Assembly (NCBI RefSeq): GCF_027980145.1
Contig: NZ_JAMZNK010000002.1
Coordinates: 62,001 to 126,000, forward strand
Reading direction: 5' to 3'
DNA from: Flavobacterium azizsancarii
GTDB lineage: Bacteria; Bacteroidota; Bacteroidia; Flavobacteriales; Flavobacteriaceae
Length of the DNA: 64,000 bases
Within the stretch, counting starts at the first letter, position 1. Every line of letters starts with the position of its first letter. Under the pieces are notes generated by a model. That model was not told the origin of the DNA. It saw only the letters and a list, made by a program, of their open reading frames with translations, and did not search any database. Positions 19,680 to 28,994 of the stretch are shown piece after piece. The translations under genes were made by a program, and so were the position numbers.

Positions 19680-21248
19680 ATGAAAAATATACTAATAATA
19701 CTCTTCTTCATTACCGGACTTAACACCACTTTCGCAAATGACGGCTGGTTAAACATCCTAAACGAAGGAGGAAATAACAAAGGAGTAAAATGTACAGAAG
19801 CCATTCAGAATGCTATCGAAAAAGCATCTAAAAATGGCGGTGGAACCATCTTTTTTCCTGCCGGAGAATATTTGACAGGAGCTTTAAAATTAAAAAGCAA
19901 TATTACCATTCATTTAGATTCAGGAGCACTTTTGAAATTCTCAGACAATTTTGATGATTTTTTACCTTATGTAGAAATGCGTTACGAAGGAATTGTAATG
20001 CAGTCTTTTTCTCCATTATTTTATGCGAAAGATGTAGAGAATATCACTATTAAAGGAAGAGGCGTAATCGACGGACAAGGTAAAGCGTGGTGGAATGAGG
20101 TGTACCGAATTGAAACGGCTAAAGGACCAATTCCGTTAACGAAATACCAGAAAATGTGGGAAGAACAAAACAAAGGAATTGTTTATTCTGATTATTATAA
20201 AAGAACGATCGACAAAAAGTTTTTCAGACCTTCTTTCTTTCAGGCCTATAATTGCAAAAATATTTTAATCGAAGGCGTTACATTTCAAAATTCTCCTTTT
20301 TGGACTATAAACCCGGAGTTTTGTGATAATGTAACCGTTACAGGGATTTCAATTTTTAATCCACATTCTCCAAATACAGACGGAATCAATCCTTCTTCTT
20401 GTAAAAACGTTCACATTTCGAATTGTCATATCAGCGTTGGGGACGATTGTATTACGATCAAATCAGGAAGAGACGAAGATGGTCGTAAATACAACAGACC
20501 AACGGAGAATGTTACGATTACCAATTGTACGATGTTAAGTGGTCACGGTGGTGTTGTTATTGGAAGCGAAATGTCGGGTGGAATTAAAAAAGTAACGATT
20601 TCTAATTGTGTTTTTGACGGAACAGATCGAGGAATCCGTATCAAAGCCGCTCGTGGTCGTGGTGGTGTTGTAGAAGATATTCGTGTTGATAATATTGTCA
20701 TGAAAAACATCAAAGAAGAAGCCATTGTGTTGAGTCTTTTCTATGATAAAGATACCAAAGTAGAACCCGTAACTGAGAAAACCCCTATTTTCAGAAATAT
20801 TCACATGAGTAATATTACGGGTTCGAACGTAAACAAAGCCGGACAAATTTTAGGAATTACCGAAATGCCAATTCAAAATATCACTTTTTCTAATATTAAT
20901 ATGGACGGAAAAGAAGGTTTTACAGTAAGCACAGCAACAGATGTTGAATTTCATGATGTAAAAGTAAATGCTTCAATTGGTTCTTCTTTTAAAATATCCG
21001 ATTCCAAAAATATCATTTTAGACAATGTAGGTTCATCAACACCACTAAAAGGAGTTCCGGTAATTAAGTTAGATAATGTATCTAATATGATGATCAATAA
21101 TAATTTTCCGTTTAATGCAACGGATGTTTTCATTGAAGCAAACGGAAAAGAAACAAAAAATATTTTCCTGAAAAATAATGTGTTTAATAATGTAAATACA
21201 ATTGTAAAAAAAGGAAAAGATCTGGATAAAAAAGCCATTACAGAATAA
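19680..21248 (+). CDS. GH28 polygalacturonase / rhamnogalacturonan hydrolase
   Basis: Hydrolyses alpha-1,4-galacturonosyl bonds or the RG-I backbone by inversion. Signal peptide MKNILIILFFITGLNTTFA, then a beta-helix. All GH28 signatures are intact: NTDGIN (D234), GDDCITIKSG (D255, D256), GHGGVVIGSE (H289) and RGIRIKAARG (R320, K322). The segment KAWWNEVYRIETAKGP with a long insert (about 130-190) is typical of bacterial exo-acting or oligomer-specific members rather than fungal endo-enzymes. The length of 522 aa is normal for that group. It follows a repeat cluster and precedes a GH43-like gene by 61 bp. Confidence 0.95.
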   Translation: MKNILIILFFITGLNTTFANDGWLNILNEGGNNKGVKCTEAIQNAIEKASKNGGGTIFFPAGEYLTGALKLKSNITIHLDSGALLKFSDNFDDFLPYVEMRYEGIVMQSFSPLFYAKDVENITIKGRGVIDGQGKAWWNEVYRIETAKGPIPLTKYQKMWEEQNKGIVYSDYYKRTIDKKFFRPSFFQAYNCKNILIEGVTFQNSPFWTINPEFCDNVTVTGISIFNPHSPNTDGINPSSCKNVHISNCHISVGDDCITIKSGRDEDGRKYNRPTENVTITNCTMLSGHGGVVIGSEMSGGIKKVTISNCVFDGTDRGIRIKAARGRGGVVEDIRVDNIVMKNIKEEAIVLSLFYDKDTKVEPVTEKTPIFRNIHMSNITGSNVNKAGQILGITEMPIQNITFSNINMDGKEGFTVSTATDVEFHDVKVNASIGSSFKISDSKNIILDNVGSSTPLKGVPVIKLDNVSNMMINNNFPFNATDVFIEANGKETKNIFLKNNVFNNVNTIVKKGKDLDKKAITE

Positions 21249-21263
21249 AAATTGGAGAGTCAA

Positions 21264-21294
21264 TTTTGTCAAATTTTCGAACTTTGACAAAGTT
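21264..21294. repeat. Hairpin repeat, TTTGTCAAAGT family, copy 2
   Basis: Imperfect arms TTTTGTCAAATTTT and ACTTTGACAAAGTTT, 16 bp after the GH28 gene and just before the GH43-like start at 21310. Confidence 0.7.
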
Positions 21295-21309
21295 TAAACG
21301 AGATACAAC

Positions 21310-22227
21310 ATGAAAAAAATAGCCTTCATCATAACCCTTTTTGTTTTTGCGATAAGTTATTCACAGAAAAAGAAAGACATTTATCTTTTTACATCGTTTA
21401 GAGAACCGGCAACAGCAGGTTTGTATTTGGCTTATAGTGAAGACGGTTACAACTGGAAAGGTCTTGAAGGATCATTTTTGAAACCCGAAATTGGAGCCAG
21501 CAAAATAATGCGCGACCCTTCGATAGTAAGAGGCGGAGATAATACGTACCACATGGTTTGGACAACAGACTGGAAAGGCGGAAACGGTTTTGGATATGCC
21601 AGTTCTAAAGACTTGATCCATTGGTCAAAACAGGAATATATTCCCGTGATGAAAAACGAGCCGGAAGTAGTAAACGTTTGGGCACCGGAAATTTTCTATG
21701 ACGATGTCAAAAAAGAATACATCATTATTTGGGCATCTACAATTCCGTTCCGATTTGAAAAAGGAATAGAAGAAGAGAAAAATAATCACCGAATGTATTA
21801 TGTAACTACAAAAGATTTTAAGACTTTTTCAGAAGCCAAATTATATTATGATCCGGGTTTTAGCGTCATAGATTGTGTGATTGTAAAGAAAGGAAAGAAA
21901 GATTATGTTTTGGTTTTAAAAGATAATACAAGACCAATGCGTAAAATTGAAGTAGCATTTGGAAAATCACCTTTAGGACCATTCAGTAAAAGATCAGAAC
22001 CCCTGACAGAGTATCTATCAGAAGGCCCGACAGTGGTTAAAGTGGCGGAAAAATGGTTGTTGTATTATGATAATTACGGCTCAAAAAATTATAAAGCATT
22101 AAGTACTTCAGATTTTGTTCATTTTGAAGATGTATCATCAAAAATAAGTCTTCCGGAAGGGCACAAACACGGAACGATTACCACGATTTCTGAAGAAGTT
22201 TTAAAAGGACTAGTTGAAAAGAAATAA
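21310..22227 (+). CDS. GH43-like five-bladed propeller glycosidase
   Basis: A short (305 aa) exported beta-propeller. Signal peptide MKKIAFIITLFVFAISYSQ. Family landmarks: MRDPSIVRGGDNTYHMVWT, with an Asp in the RDPSI position, NVWAPEIFYDDVKKEYIIIW (the WAPE block) and SEGPTVVKVAEKWLLYYDNY, whose Glu fits the general acid. This is a single-domain member, shorter than most arabinanases. It probably acts on arabinose- or galactose-containing side chains, but GH43 subfamilies differ widely and I cannot fix the substrate. It sits between GH28 and a sialidase-like gene. Confidence 0.82.
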   Translation: MKKIAFIITLFVFAISYSQKKKDIYLFTSFREPATAGLYLAYSEDGYNWKGLEGSFLKPEIGASKIMRDPSIVRGGDNTYHMVWTTDWKGGNGFGYASSKDLIHWSKQEYIPVMKNEPEVVNVWAPEIFYDDVKKEYIIIWASTIPFRFEKGIEEEKNNHRMYYVTTKDFKTFSEAKLYYDPGFSVIDCVIVKKGKKDYVLVLKDNTRPMRKIEVAFGKSPLGPFSKRSEPLTEYLSEGPTVVKVAEKWLLYYDNYGSKNYKALSTSDFVHFEDVSSKISLPEGHKHGTITTISEEVLKGLVEKK

Positions 22228-22238
22228 TTAGAAAATAA

Positions 22239-22370
22239 ATTTCATGCAGATTTAAATGGATTAAGGCAGATCAGGCACATTTTTAATTTTCAATCTGATT
22301 AAATAAAATAAAAGCAGGTTAAAAAATGATCTGCAAGAATCAGCTAAAATCTGTAAAATCTGCGTGAAAT
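22239..22370. repeat. Long inverted repeat, 'AAATCTGCGTGAAAT' family
   Basis: Arms ATTTCATGCAGATTT (22239-22253) and AAATCTGCGTGAAAT (22356-22370), with one mismatch. The interior carries further 'GGCAGATC' / 'GATCTGC' complementary words, so the whole gap could fold into one long stem. Confidence 0.75.
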
Positions 22371-22384
22371 AAAAAATATAAACA

Positions 22385-24250
22385 ATGATTGCTTTCCAAA
22401 ATATAAAAACCAACCTCGTAACCACAGCCACAATTCTATTGATTTGTGCCGCTGTAAATGCCCAGAATGATACCGTGCGTTATGTGGGTAAAACACTTTC
22501 AAATATCGATTATCATCACGGTCAATTAAGTCCGGCTGTTGGAGTTCACGCCACGCAAATTATGCGCGCCAGCCGTGAACATCCTGAAAAAGCAGATGGT
22601 TTTGGCTGGACCTACAATCACCAGCCAACAATGGCGTATTGGAATAATACCTTTTATCTTCAGTATCTGAGTGATCCTGCAGGAGAACATATTCCGCCAA
22701 GTCAGACCGTGATCATGACTTCAAAAGATGGTGTGACGTGGAAAATGCCAAGAGTTATTTTTCCTATTTATCATATTCCGGATGGATGGAAAAAAGACGG
22801 TGTAGAAGGTGTTGCCAAAAATCTGGATGCGATTATGCATCAAAGAATGGGTTTTTATACCTCCAAAGATAAACGACTTTTTGCTCTTGCCTATTACGGA
22901 ATTGCAATGGATGAAAAAGACGATCCGAATGATGGAAAAGGAATTGGACGTGTCATTCGTGAAATCAAAAAAGACGGAAGTTTTGGTGAAATTTATTTTA
23001 TCAGATACAATAAATCATGGGATAAATCAAAATCAGCTTTTCCATTTTACACACAGGCAAAAGACAAAGGACTTAAAAAAGCCTGCGAAGAAATTCTTTC
23101 AGATCCTTTAATACTGCAGCAATGGGTTGAAGAAGCGGATCGTGATGACGAATTAATTCCGTTAAAGAAACCTTATAAAGCTTTAAGTTCTTATCATTTG
23201 CCAAACGGAGACGTAGTAGGTTTATGGAAACATGCTTTAACTTCAATCAGTAAAGATGGTGGAAAATCCTGGGAATATATGCCCGTTCGCGCTCCTGGTT
23301 TTGTGAACAGCAACGCGAAAATCTGGGGACAAAAAACATCAGATAACCGTTATGCAACCGTTTATAATCCATCAGAATATCGCTGGCCTTTAGCGATTTC
23401 AACCAGTGATGATGGATTAAATTACAAAGATTTATTACTGGTTCACGGCGAAATAAGTCCGATGCGTTACGGTGGAAACTACAAATCTGCCGGCCCGCAA
23501 TATGTAAGAGGAATTTCTGAAGGCGACGGAACTCCGCCTGACGGAAAATTGTGGGTAAGTTATAGTGTCAATAAAGAAGATATTTGGGTAGCTTCGATTC
23601 CGGTTCCGGTTGTTGCTAAAGTTACAGAAGACGTAAATGATATTTTTAATGAACTTCCTGACGGACAAGAATTAAAACTGTGGAATACCTACGATTTATC
23701 CTGGGCTTCAACCAAAATAGAGAAGAAAGCAGACGGTAAAAAATGGCTGACTTTAAGAGATCAGGATTATTTTGATTATTCCCGTGCAGAACGCGTTGTT
23801 CCGTTTGCTGAAAAAATGGAAGTAACTTTTATCGTTAAACCAGAACAAAACAATCACGGTTTATTACAGATTGAATTTCAAAACAAGCAAGGATTACCGG
23901 CTGTAAGACTGACTTTTGATTCAGATGGACAATTAAAAACAAAAAACGGAGCCCGCTCGAATACCATTGCAAAATACGAAGCAGGAAAAGAATATAAAGT
24001 AACATTGAAGCTGAATGTCAAAACACGTTCATACACTATAAAAGTAAATAACGAGAAAGAATCAACCAGAATTTTTTACGCTCCGGTAGAAGGTTTTGAA
24101 CGAATTATGTTTCGAACAGGTGAACAGAGATATACACCAAATCCTGATACGGCACCGGACACAGACGATTATGATGATCTGCCACAAACCGGAAAATTAA
24201 TTCCCGAAGCGGTATTTAATATCCAATCGTTGATTACAAAAAGAAATTAA
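22385..24250 (+). CDS. Sialidase-like six-bladed propeller with C-terminal jelly-roll domain
   Basis: Exported 621-aa protein, signal peptide to AAVNAQ. The first part (about 30-430) has Asp-box-like turns, TSKDGVTWKM, SKDGGKSWEYM and STSDDGLNYKDL, so it is a sialidase-fold propeller. The last part (about 460-610: AEKMEVTFIVKPEQNNHG, LQIEFQNKQG, RIMFRTGEQRY) looks like a concanavalin/laminin-G-like sandwich. Sialic acid is not expected in pectin, so a role on acidic sugars such as uronic acids or Kdo-like residues is possible (inference). I do not recognise a CAZy family. The N-terminus of the mature chain (YHHGQLSPAVGVHATQIMRAS) is unusual and could form part of the active site. Confidence 0.7.
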   Translation: MIAFQNIKTNLVTTATILLICAAVNAQNDTVRYVGKTLSNIDYHHGQLSPAVGVHATQIMRASREHPEKADGFGWTYNHQPTMAYWNNTFYLQYLSDPAGEHIPPSQTVIMTSKDGVTWKMPRVIFPIYHIPDGWKKDGVEGVAKNLDAIMHQRMGFYTSKDKRLFALAYYGIAMDEKDDPNDGKGIGRVIREIKKDGSFGEIYFIRYNKSWDKSKSAFPFYTQAKDKGLKKACEEILSDPLILQQWVEEADRDDELIPLKKPYKALSSYHLPNGDVVGLWKHALTSISKDGGKSWEYMPVRAPGFVNSNAKIWGQKTSDNRYATVYNPSEYRWPLAISTSDDGLNYKDLLLVHGEISPMRYGGNYKSAGPQYVRGISEGDGTPPDGKLWVSYSVNKEDIWVASIPVPVVAKVTEDVNDIFNELPDGQELKLWNTYDLSWASTKIEKKADGKKWLTLRDQDYFDYSRAERVVPFAEKMEVTFIVKPEQNNHGLLQIEFQNKQGLPAVRLTFDSDGQLKTKNGARSNTIAKYEAGKEYKVTLKLNVKTRSYTIKVNNEKESTRIFYAPVEGFERIMFRTGEQRYTPNPDTAPDTDDYDDLPQTGKLIPEAVFNIQSLITKRN

Positions 24251-24281
24251 AAATTGAGAATTAAAAATTAAAAAAAATATA

Positions 24282-24476
24282 GCCACAAATTACACGAATT
24301 TGCATAAATGATTTTTTTTGCAGATTTTAAAATTCGGGAAATTGGTGTAATTCGTGGCAAAAAAAGAATTCTGATAAAAGAGACCTGCTAAAGAGAAGAC
24401 AATAAAGCAAATAAAAAAATCTGTTTTTATCTGCGTCTTTACGAAGTAAATCCGTGTTATCCGCGTTTAAAAATCT
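24282..24476. repeat. Two repeat units before the first GH78 gene
   Basis: First unit: inverted repeat GCCACAAATTACACGAATT (24282-24300) against ATTGGTGTAATTCGTGGC (24341-24358). Second unit: 24414-24476, containing ATCTGCGTCTTTACGAAGTA and ATCCGTGTTATCCGCG; a close copy lies at 27319-27383, so it is a 60-bp dispersed direct repeat. Confidence 0.75.
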
Positions 24477-24488
24477 CAACAATAAAAA

Positions 24489-27239
24489 ATGAAGAATTTC
24501 AAAAATATAATAGTAGCAATTTGTCTTTTAGTAACCCTGGTTTCTAAAGGGCAAATTTTGCCAGTACATCTAACAACAGAAATGGCTCAGAATCCAGTAG
24601 CGGTGGTTCAAAATCAGCAACGATTAAGCTGGCAGTTGGTTTCAAAAGAATCCGATGCATCACAAATAGGCTATCAAATTTTGGTTGCTTCATCAGAAGA
24701 AAAACTAAAAATTGACCAAGGAGATATCTGGAATAGTGGAAGAGTAAATTCTAATAAAAATTTACAGATAGTTTATGGTGGAAGCCTTTTAAAAGCTGAA
24801 ACCAAATATTTTTGGAAGGTTAAAGTATGGAATCAGGCAGGCAAAATTTCTAAATGGAGTTCAACCGCATCTTTTAGAATTGCCCCTTTAGACGAAACAT
24901 TAAATCCAACCTGGATTGGAGCCATTACAAAGGCCAACAGCCATTTACCGGAAGGAAGAAATTTTCATACGGCCACGTTTAACAGACAAAAAAAAGATGC
25001 TATAATTAATGCTTCAGATTCTTTGTCGCGCAGAAGTATTATGCTTCGAAAACCATTTACAGTTGCTAAAGAAATTAAGGAAGCGGTAGTGTATATTTCC
25101 GGTCTGGGACATTATGAATTAACGATTAACGGAAAGAAAATAGGCAATAGTGAGTTTGCTCCTTTATGGACAGATTACGACAAAACTGTTAATTATAATA
25201 CGTATGAGTTAAACGCGAAAGAACTAAAAAATGGCGAAAATGTAATTGGTGTTCTTCTGGGAAATGGAATGTACAATACACTTGCTGAACGATATACCAA
25301 GTTTTTTGTAAGTTTTGGTCCGCCAACTTTATTTTTGAAAATGAAAGTGGTTTACAAAGACGGTACCGAAGATATTATTAAATCTGATGAAAGCTGGAAA
25401 TACAGCAAAAGCCCAATAACGTACAATAGTATTTTTGGGGGAGAAGATTATAATGCCAATTTAGAACAAAAAGGCTGGAACGAAACCGGATTCAATGATT
25501 CTAGTTGGAAGAAAGTAGTTGTTCAGGAAGCACCAAAAGGAATTTTAAGAGCACAAACAGCACCGCCAATTACGATACAGAAACAATATAATGTTGCATC
25601 TGCAAAAGAATTGAAACCTAACTTTTATGTTTTTAACATGGGTCAAAATCTTTCAGGATTTACCACTATAAAAGTAAAAGGAAAGAAAGGTCAAACCGTT
25701 CGTGTTTGGGTAGGCGAAAGCTTAAATGATGATGGAACTGTAGGACAGGGAAGATCCGGAAAACCTTATTATTATGACTATACTTTAAAGGGTGGAGGAA
25801 TAGAAGAATGGCAGCCAAAATTCAGCTATTACGGTTTTCAATATGTGCAAATTGAGAATATCAATTATAAAAAGACCAAAGATCAAAATCTACCGACATT
25901 AGTAGATTTAAAATCGAAATTTATTTATAATTCGGCAGGAGAAGCAGGAACTTTTGAATCTTCGAATGCCATTTTTAATAAAACACATGAATTGATAAAC
26001 AACTCCATAAAAAGTAATTTTCAAAGTGTTTTTACTGATTGTCCGCAACGAGAGAAATTGGGTTGGTTAGAAGAAATTCATTTAAACGGACCGGGATTAA
26101 TGTTCAATTATAATCTTGAAAGTTATATTCCGGCAATGATGCAAAACATCTCAGATTCGCAAAGAGAAAATGGTTTAATTCCAAGTATTGTTCCAGAATA
26201 TGTTGTTTTTGGTGGCGATTTTACTGATTCTCCGGAATGGGGTGTATCGGGAGTAATTCTGCCATGGATATATTATCAATATTACGGTGATGCTTCGCTA
26301 ATTGAGAAATATTATCCTGTAATGAAAAAATATGTCGATTATTTAGGGACAAAAGCAACTAATCATATTGTTTCGCACGGTTTAGGCGATTGGTACGATT
26401 ACGGAACTCATGCTGCAGGGTATTCTAAAAATAGTCCTATTGCCCTTTCTGCAACTTCTCATTATTTCTATGGAGCAAATTTGGTAGCAAAAGCAGCGAA
26501 ATTATTAAATAAAACAGATGATATCGCTACATACGAAACACTGACTTCTGATATAAAAAATGCTTTCAACAAGGAATTTTTCAATGTTGAAACCAAACAA
26601 TACGGAACAAATAGTCAGTTTAGTAATGCCGTTCCCGTTTATATGGATATCGTAGAACCGCAATATAAAGCTGCTGTAATGCAGAATTTATTAAGTGATA
26701 TAAAAGCAAAAGGCGACCGATTGACAACAGGAGATGTTGGAAACCGTTATTTATTTCAGGCTTTGGCTCAAAATGGAGAAAACGAAACGATGTATAAAAT
26801 GAACAATCATTATGATGCGCCGGGTTATGGTTTTCAGATAAAATTTGGTTTAACCACTTTAACCGAGCAATGGGATCCAAGAAAAGGAAATTCATGGAAT
26901 CATTTTATGCTGGGACAAATTGAAGAATGGTTCTATCAGAGTTTAGCCGGAATTGTTGCTGATCCGGAAAAACCGGGTTTCAAACATTTCTATATTCAGC
27001 CTGAAATTGTAGGCGATATGACTTTTGTAAAAGCAACGTACCAATCTATTTACGGAGTTATTACATCAGCCTGGGAGAAAAAAGATGGGAAGTTGATTTT
27101 GAAAATTGAAATTCCTGTCAATACTTCGGCAACAGTAAAATTGCCGGTTGATAAAAATTCAGAAATAAAAGTAAATGGAAAATTGACAAAGAATTTAAAT
27201 TTTGGATCAGGAAAATATACAATAGAATACAAAATATAA
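24489..27239 (+). CDS. GH78 alpha-L-rhamnosidase (first copy)
   Basis: Removes terminal alpha-L-rhamnose from rhamnogalacturonan fragments. Signal peptide to LVSKGQ. Domain order as in GH78: N-terminal fibronectin-like domain (AQNPVAVVQNQQRLSWQL), beta-sandwich with LGNGMYN, the Bac_rhamnosid N-domain, (alpha/alpha)6 barrel and C-terminal sandwich. Catalytic region: DCPQREKLGWLEE (D517, E522) and TLTEQWDP (E793, likely base). The 916-aa length is typical. A second GH78 copy at 33412 differs in both motifs (DCPQRNERQPW, TTIWELWN), so the two probably handle different linkages. It ends 170 bp before the STN-esterase gene. Confidence 0.94.
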   Translation: MKNFKNIIVAICLLVTLVSKGQILPVHLTTEMAQNPVAVVQNQQRLSWQLVSKESDASQIGYQILVASSEEKLKIDQGDIWNSGRVNSNKNLQIVYGGSLLKAETKYFWKVKVWNQAGKISKWSSTASFRIAPLDETLNPTWIGAITKANSHLPEGRNFHTATFNRQKKDAIINASDSLSRRSIMLRKPFTVAKEIKEAVVYISGLGHYELTINGKKIGNSEFAPLWTDYDKTVNYNTYELNAKELKNGENVIGVLLGNGMYNTLAERYTKFFVSFGPPTLFLKMKVVYKDGTEDIIKSDESWKYSKSPITYNSIFGGEDYNANLEQKGWNETGFNDSSWKKVVVQEAPKGILRAQTAPPITIQKQYNVASAKELKPNFYVFNMGQNLSGFTTIKVKGKKGQTVRVWVGESLNDDGTVGQGRSGKPYYYDYTLKGGGIEEWQPKFSYYGFQYVQIENINYKKTKDQNLPTLVDLKSKFIYNSAGEAGTFESSNAIFNKTHELINNSIKSNFQSVFTDCPQREKLGWLEEIHLNGPGLMFNYNLESYIPAMMQNISDSQRENGLIPSIVPEYVVFGGDFTDSPEWGVSGVILPWIYYQYYGDASLIEKYYPVMKKYVDYLGTKATNHIVSHGLGDWYDYGTHAAGYSKNSPIALSATSHYFYGANLVAKAAKLLNKTDDIATYETLTSDIKNAFNKEFFNVETKQYGTNSQFSNAVPVYMDIVEPQYKAAVMQNLLSDIKAKGDRLTTGDVGNRYLFQALAQNGENETMYKMNNHYDAPGYGFQIKFGLTTLTEQWDPRKGNSWNHFMLGQIEEWFYQSLAGIVADPEKPGFKHFYIQPEIVGDMTFVKATYQSIYGVITSAWEKKDGKLILKIEIPVNTSATVKLPVDKNSEIKVNGKLTKNLNFGSGKYTIEYKI

Positions 27240-27318
27240 ATGGCACACGGATGACAGGGATTCGCTAAAGCGAAGAAGCGGATAAAAACCGATTTTTTAA
27301 TTTTTAAATATGGCAAGC

Positions 27319-27383
27319 TGAATAAAAAATCCATTTTTATCTGCGTTTTTACGAAGTAAATCCGTGGTATCCATGTTCAAATC
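27319..27383. repeat. Dispersed direct repeat, second copy of 24414-24476
   Basis: Contains TTTTTATCTGCGTTTTTACG and AAGTAAATCCGTGGTATCC. The preceding 27241-27300 holds 'CACGGATGACAGGGATTCGC' words like those at 62510-62560. Confidence 0.7.
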
Positions 27384-27409
27384 TATGTTAGTTAATACAC
27401 AATACAACC

Positions 27410-28828
27410 ATGAAAATAAAACATATTTATATATTAGTTTCAATTTTTGCATTGACAATTTCAAATGCACAAATAACATCTGATGAGAACTTTAGAAAAC
27501 CCGTTTCAGAAACATTAAAAAAAATCGAAACAGCTTTTCACGTTACGATAAACGACGACCGAGGTTTACTAAAAGGAAAAGAACTGGACTATGCCGATTG
27601 GAGAATCGAACCGGGAAATCTGGCAATTTCACTCACCAATATTCTGGCTCCTTTTGAATTGATGTACTTCAAACAACCGGATGGAACTTACATCATTAGA
27701 AAATATGAAAATCACAAAGTATCGGTTGATAAAGGAAAAGAACGTCTGGCTTATTTAACCACTTTATATTCGAATGTAACTGAATGGGAAGCACGTAAAA
27801 AAGAAATAAAAGCGTGTATGATAACGTCTTTTGGTTTGGATAAAGCACCACCGATGCCAAAATCAAAACCTATTCTGACTCCAAAAAGAATTTATAAAGA
27901 TTATAGTATCGAAAATATTGGTTTAGAAATCCTACCGGGTGTTTACGTTACAGGCTCGATTTACAGACCTTATCCTTTCAATAAAAAAGCTCCGATTATC
28001 TTAACGCCTGACGGACATTTTGGTGACGGAAGGTATCGAAAAGACGAACAATATCGTTGTGCAATTATGGCAAAAATGGGTGCCATTGTAGTGAGTTATG
28101 ATTTGTTTGCCTGGGGAGAATCATTGCTTCAATTTCCCGAAGAAACACATAGAAATAGTATCGCTTCAACCGTTCAGGTTTTAAGCGGAATCAGATTATT
28201 GGATTATTTGGCAACAACAAAAAATGCTGATATGTCAAGAGTTGGCGTGACCGGAGGTTCTGGTGGAGGTTCGCATACCATGTTTTTGGCAGCTTTAGAC
28301 GATCGAATTACAGTTTCGGCTCCGGTGGTGATGGTTTCTTCGCACTTTTCTGGCGGTTGTCCGTGCGAAAGTGGTCGTGGTATTCACCTTTGTGGAAACG
28401 GAACCAATAATGCCGAAATCTCTGCAATGATGGCACCAAAACCACAATTAATAGTTTCTGACGGAAAAGACTGGACATTGGCAGTTCCGGAACTTGAATT
28501 TCCTTTTATTCAGCGAACGTACGAATTATACGGAAAGAAAGATCTTGTAGAAAATGCTCATTTTGCTAAAGAAGGACATGATTTTGGAGTTTCAAAACGT
28601 ATGGCTTTGTATCCGTTTATGGCAAAATATTTAGGATTGGATTTGAATAAGGTAAAAAATGAAAAAGGCGAAATCGACGAATCGACTTGTGTAATTGAAC
28701 CCAAAGAAAAAATGTTTGTTTTTGGAGATAAAGGCGAAAAATTTCCAGCCAATGCTTTAAAAGACATCAACAAATTGTATGAGATGTTTGGGGAGAAGAA
28801 TAATAAAATTTACGAGGTTAAGAAATAA
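27410..28828 (+). CDS. Alpha/beta-hydrolase esterase with N-terminal STN-like domain
   Basis: Exported esterase, 472 aa, signal peptide to ISNAQ. Residues about 24-102 resemble a secretin/TonB short N-terminal (STN) domain: VSETLKKIETAFHV, LLKGKELDY, LAISLTNILAPFELMYF, DGTYIIRK. The rest is an alpha/beta hydrolase of the acetylxylan-esterase-like type: PIILTPDGHFGDGRY, nucleophile GGSGGGS (S284), and H390 in KEGHDFG. A Cys-rich loop GGCPCESGRGIHLCG lies between them. It would remove acetyl or other acyl groups from pectic oligomers in the periplasm. STN domains normally sit on TonB receptors or secretins, so this fusion is odd. The esterase call is strong, the STN call moderate. Confidence 0.82.
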   Translation: MKIKHIYILVSIFALTISNAQITSDENFRKPVSETLKKIETAFHVTINDDRGLLKGKELDYADWRIEPGNLAISLTNILAPFELMYFKQPDGTYIIRKYENHKVSVDKGKERLAYLTTLYSNVTEWEARKKEIKACMITSFGLDKAPPMPKSKPILTPKRIYKDYSIENIGLEILPGVYVTGSIYRPYPFNKKAPIILTPDGHFGDGRYRKDEQYRCAIMAKMGAIVVSYDLFAWGESLLQFPEETHRNSIASTVQVLSGIRLLDYLATTKNADMSRVGVTGGSGGGSHTMFLAALDDRITVSAPVVMVSSHFSGGCPCESGRGIHLCGNGTNNAEISAMMAPKPQLIVSDGKDWTLAVPELEFPFIQRTYELYGKKDLVENAHFAKEGHDFGVSKRMALYPFMAKYLGLDLNKVKNEKGEIDESTCVIEPKEKMFVFGDKGEKFPANALKDINKLYEMFGEKNNKIYEVKK

Positions 28829-28837
28829 AAGAAAGTT

Positions 28838-28979
28838 GCCACGAATTTCACGAATTAACACGAATTAAAATTTTTGACACAGATTAAAAAAGATTTACGC
28901 GATTCTTTAAATAATAAATCCAAATAATCCTTTTAATCTGTGGCTAATAATGATAGTGTGAATTAGTGTAATTCGTGGC
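28838..28979. repeat. Long inverted repeat GCCACGAATT family
   Basis: Arms GCCACGAATTTCACGAATT (28838-28856) and AATTAGTGTAATTCGTGGC (28961-28979) enclose a second nested pair, ACAGATTAAAAAGATT and AATCCTTTTAATCTGT. The whole gap before the GH95 gene is one nested palindrome. The right arm ends 16 bp before the start codon. Confidence 0.8.
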
Positions 28980-28994
28980 GAAAAAAAAATTTAT

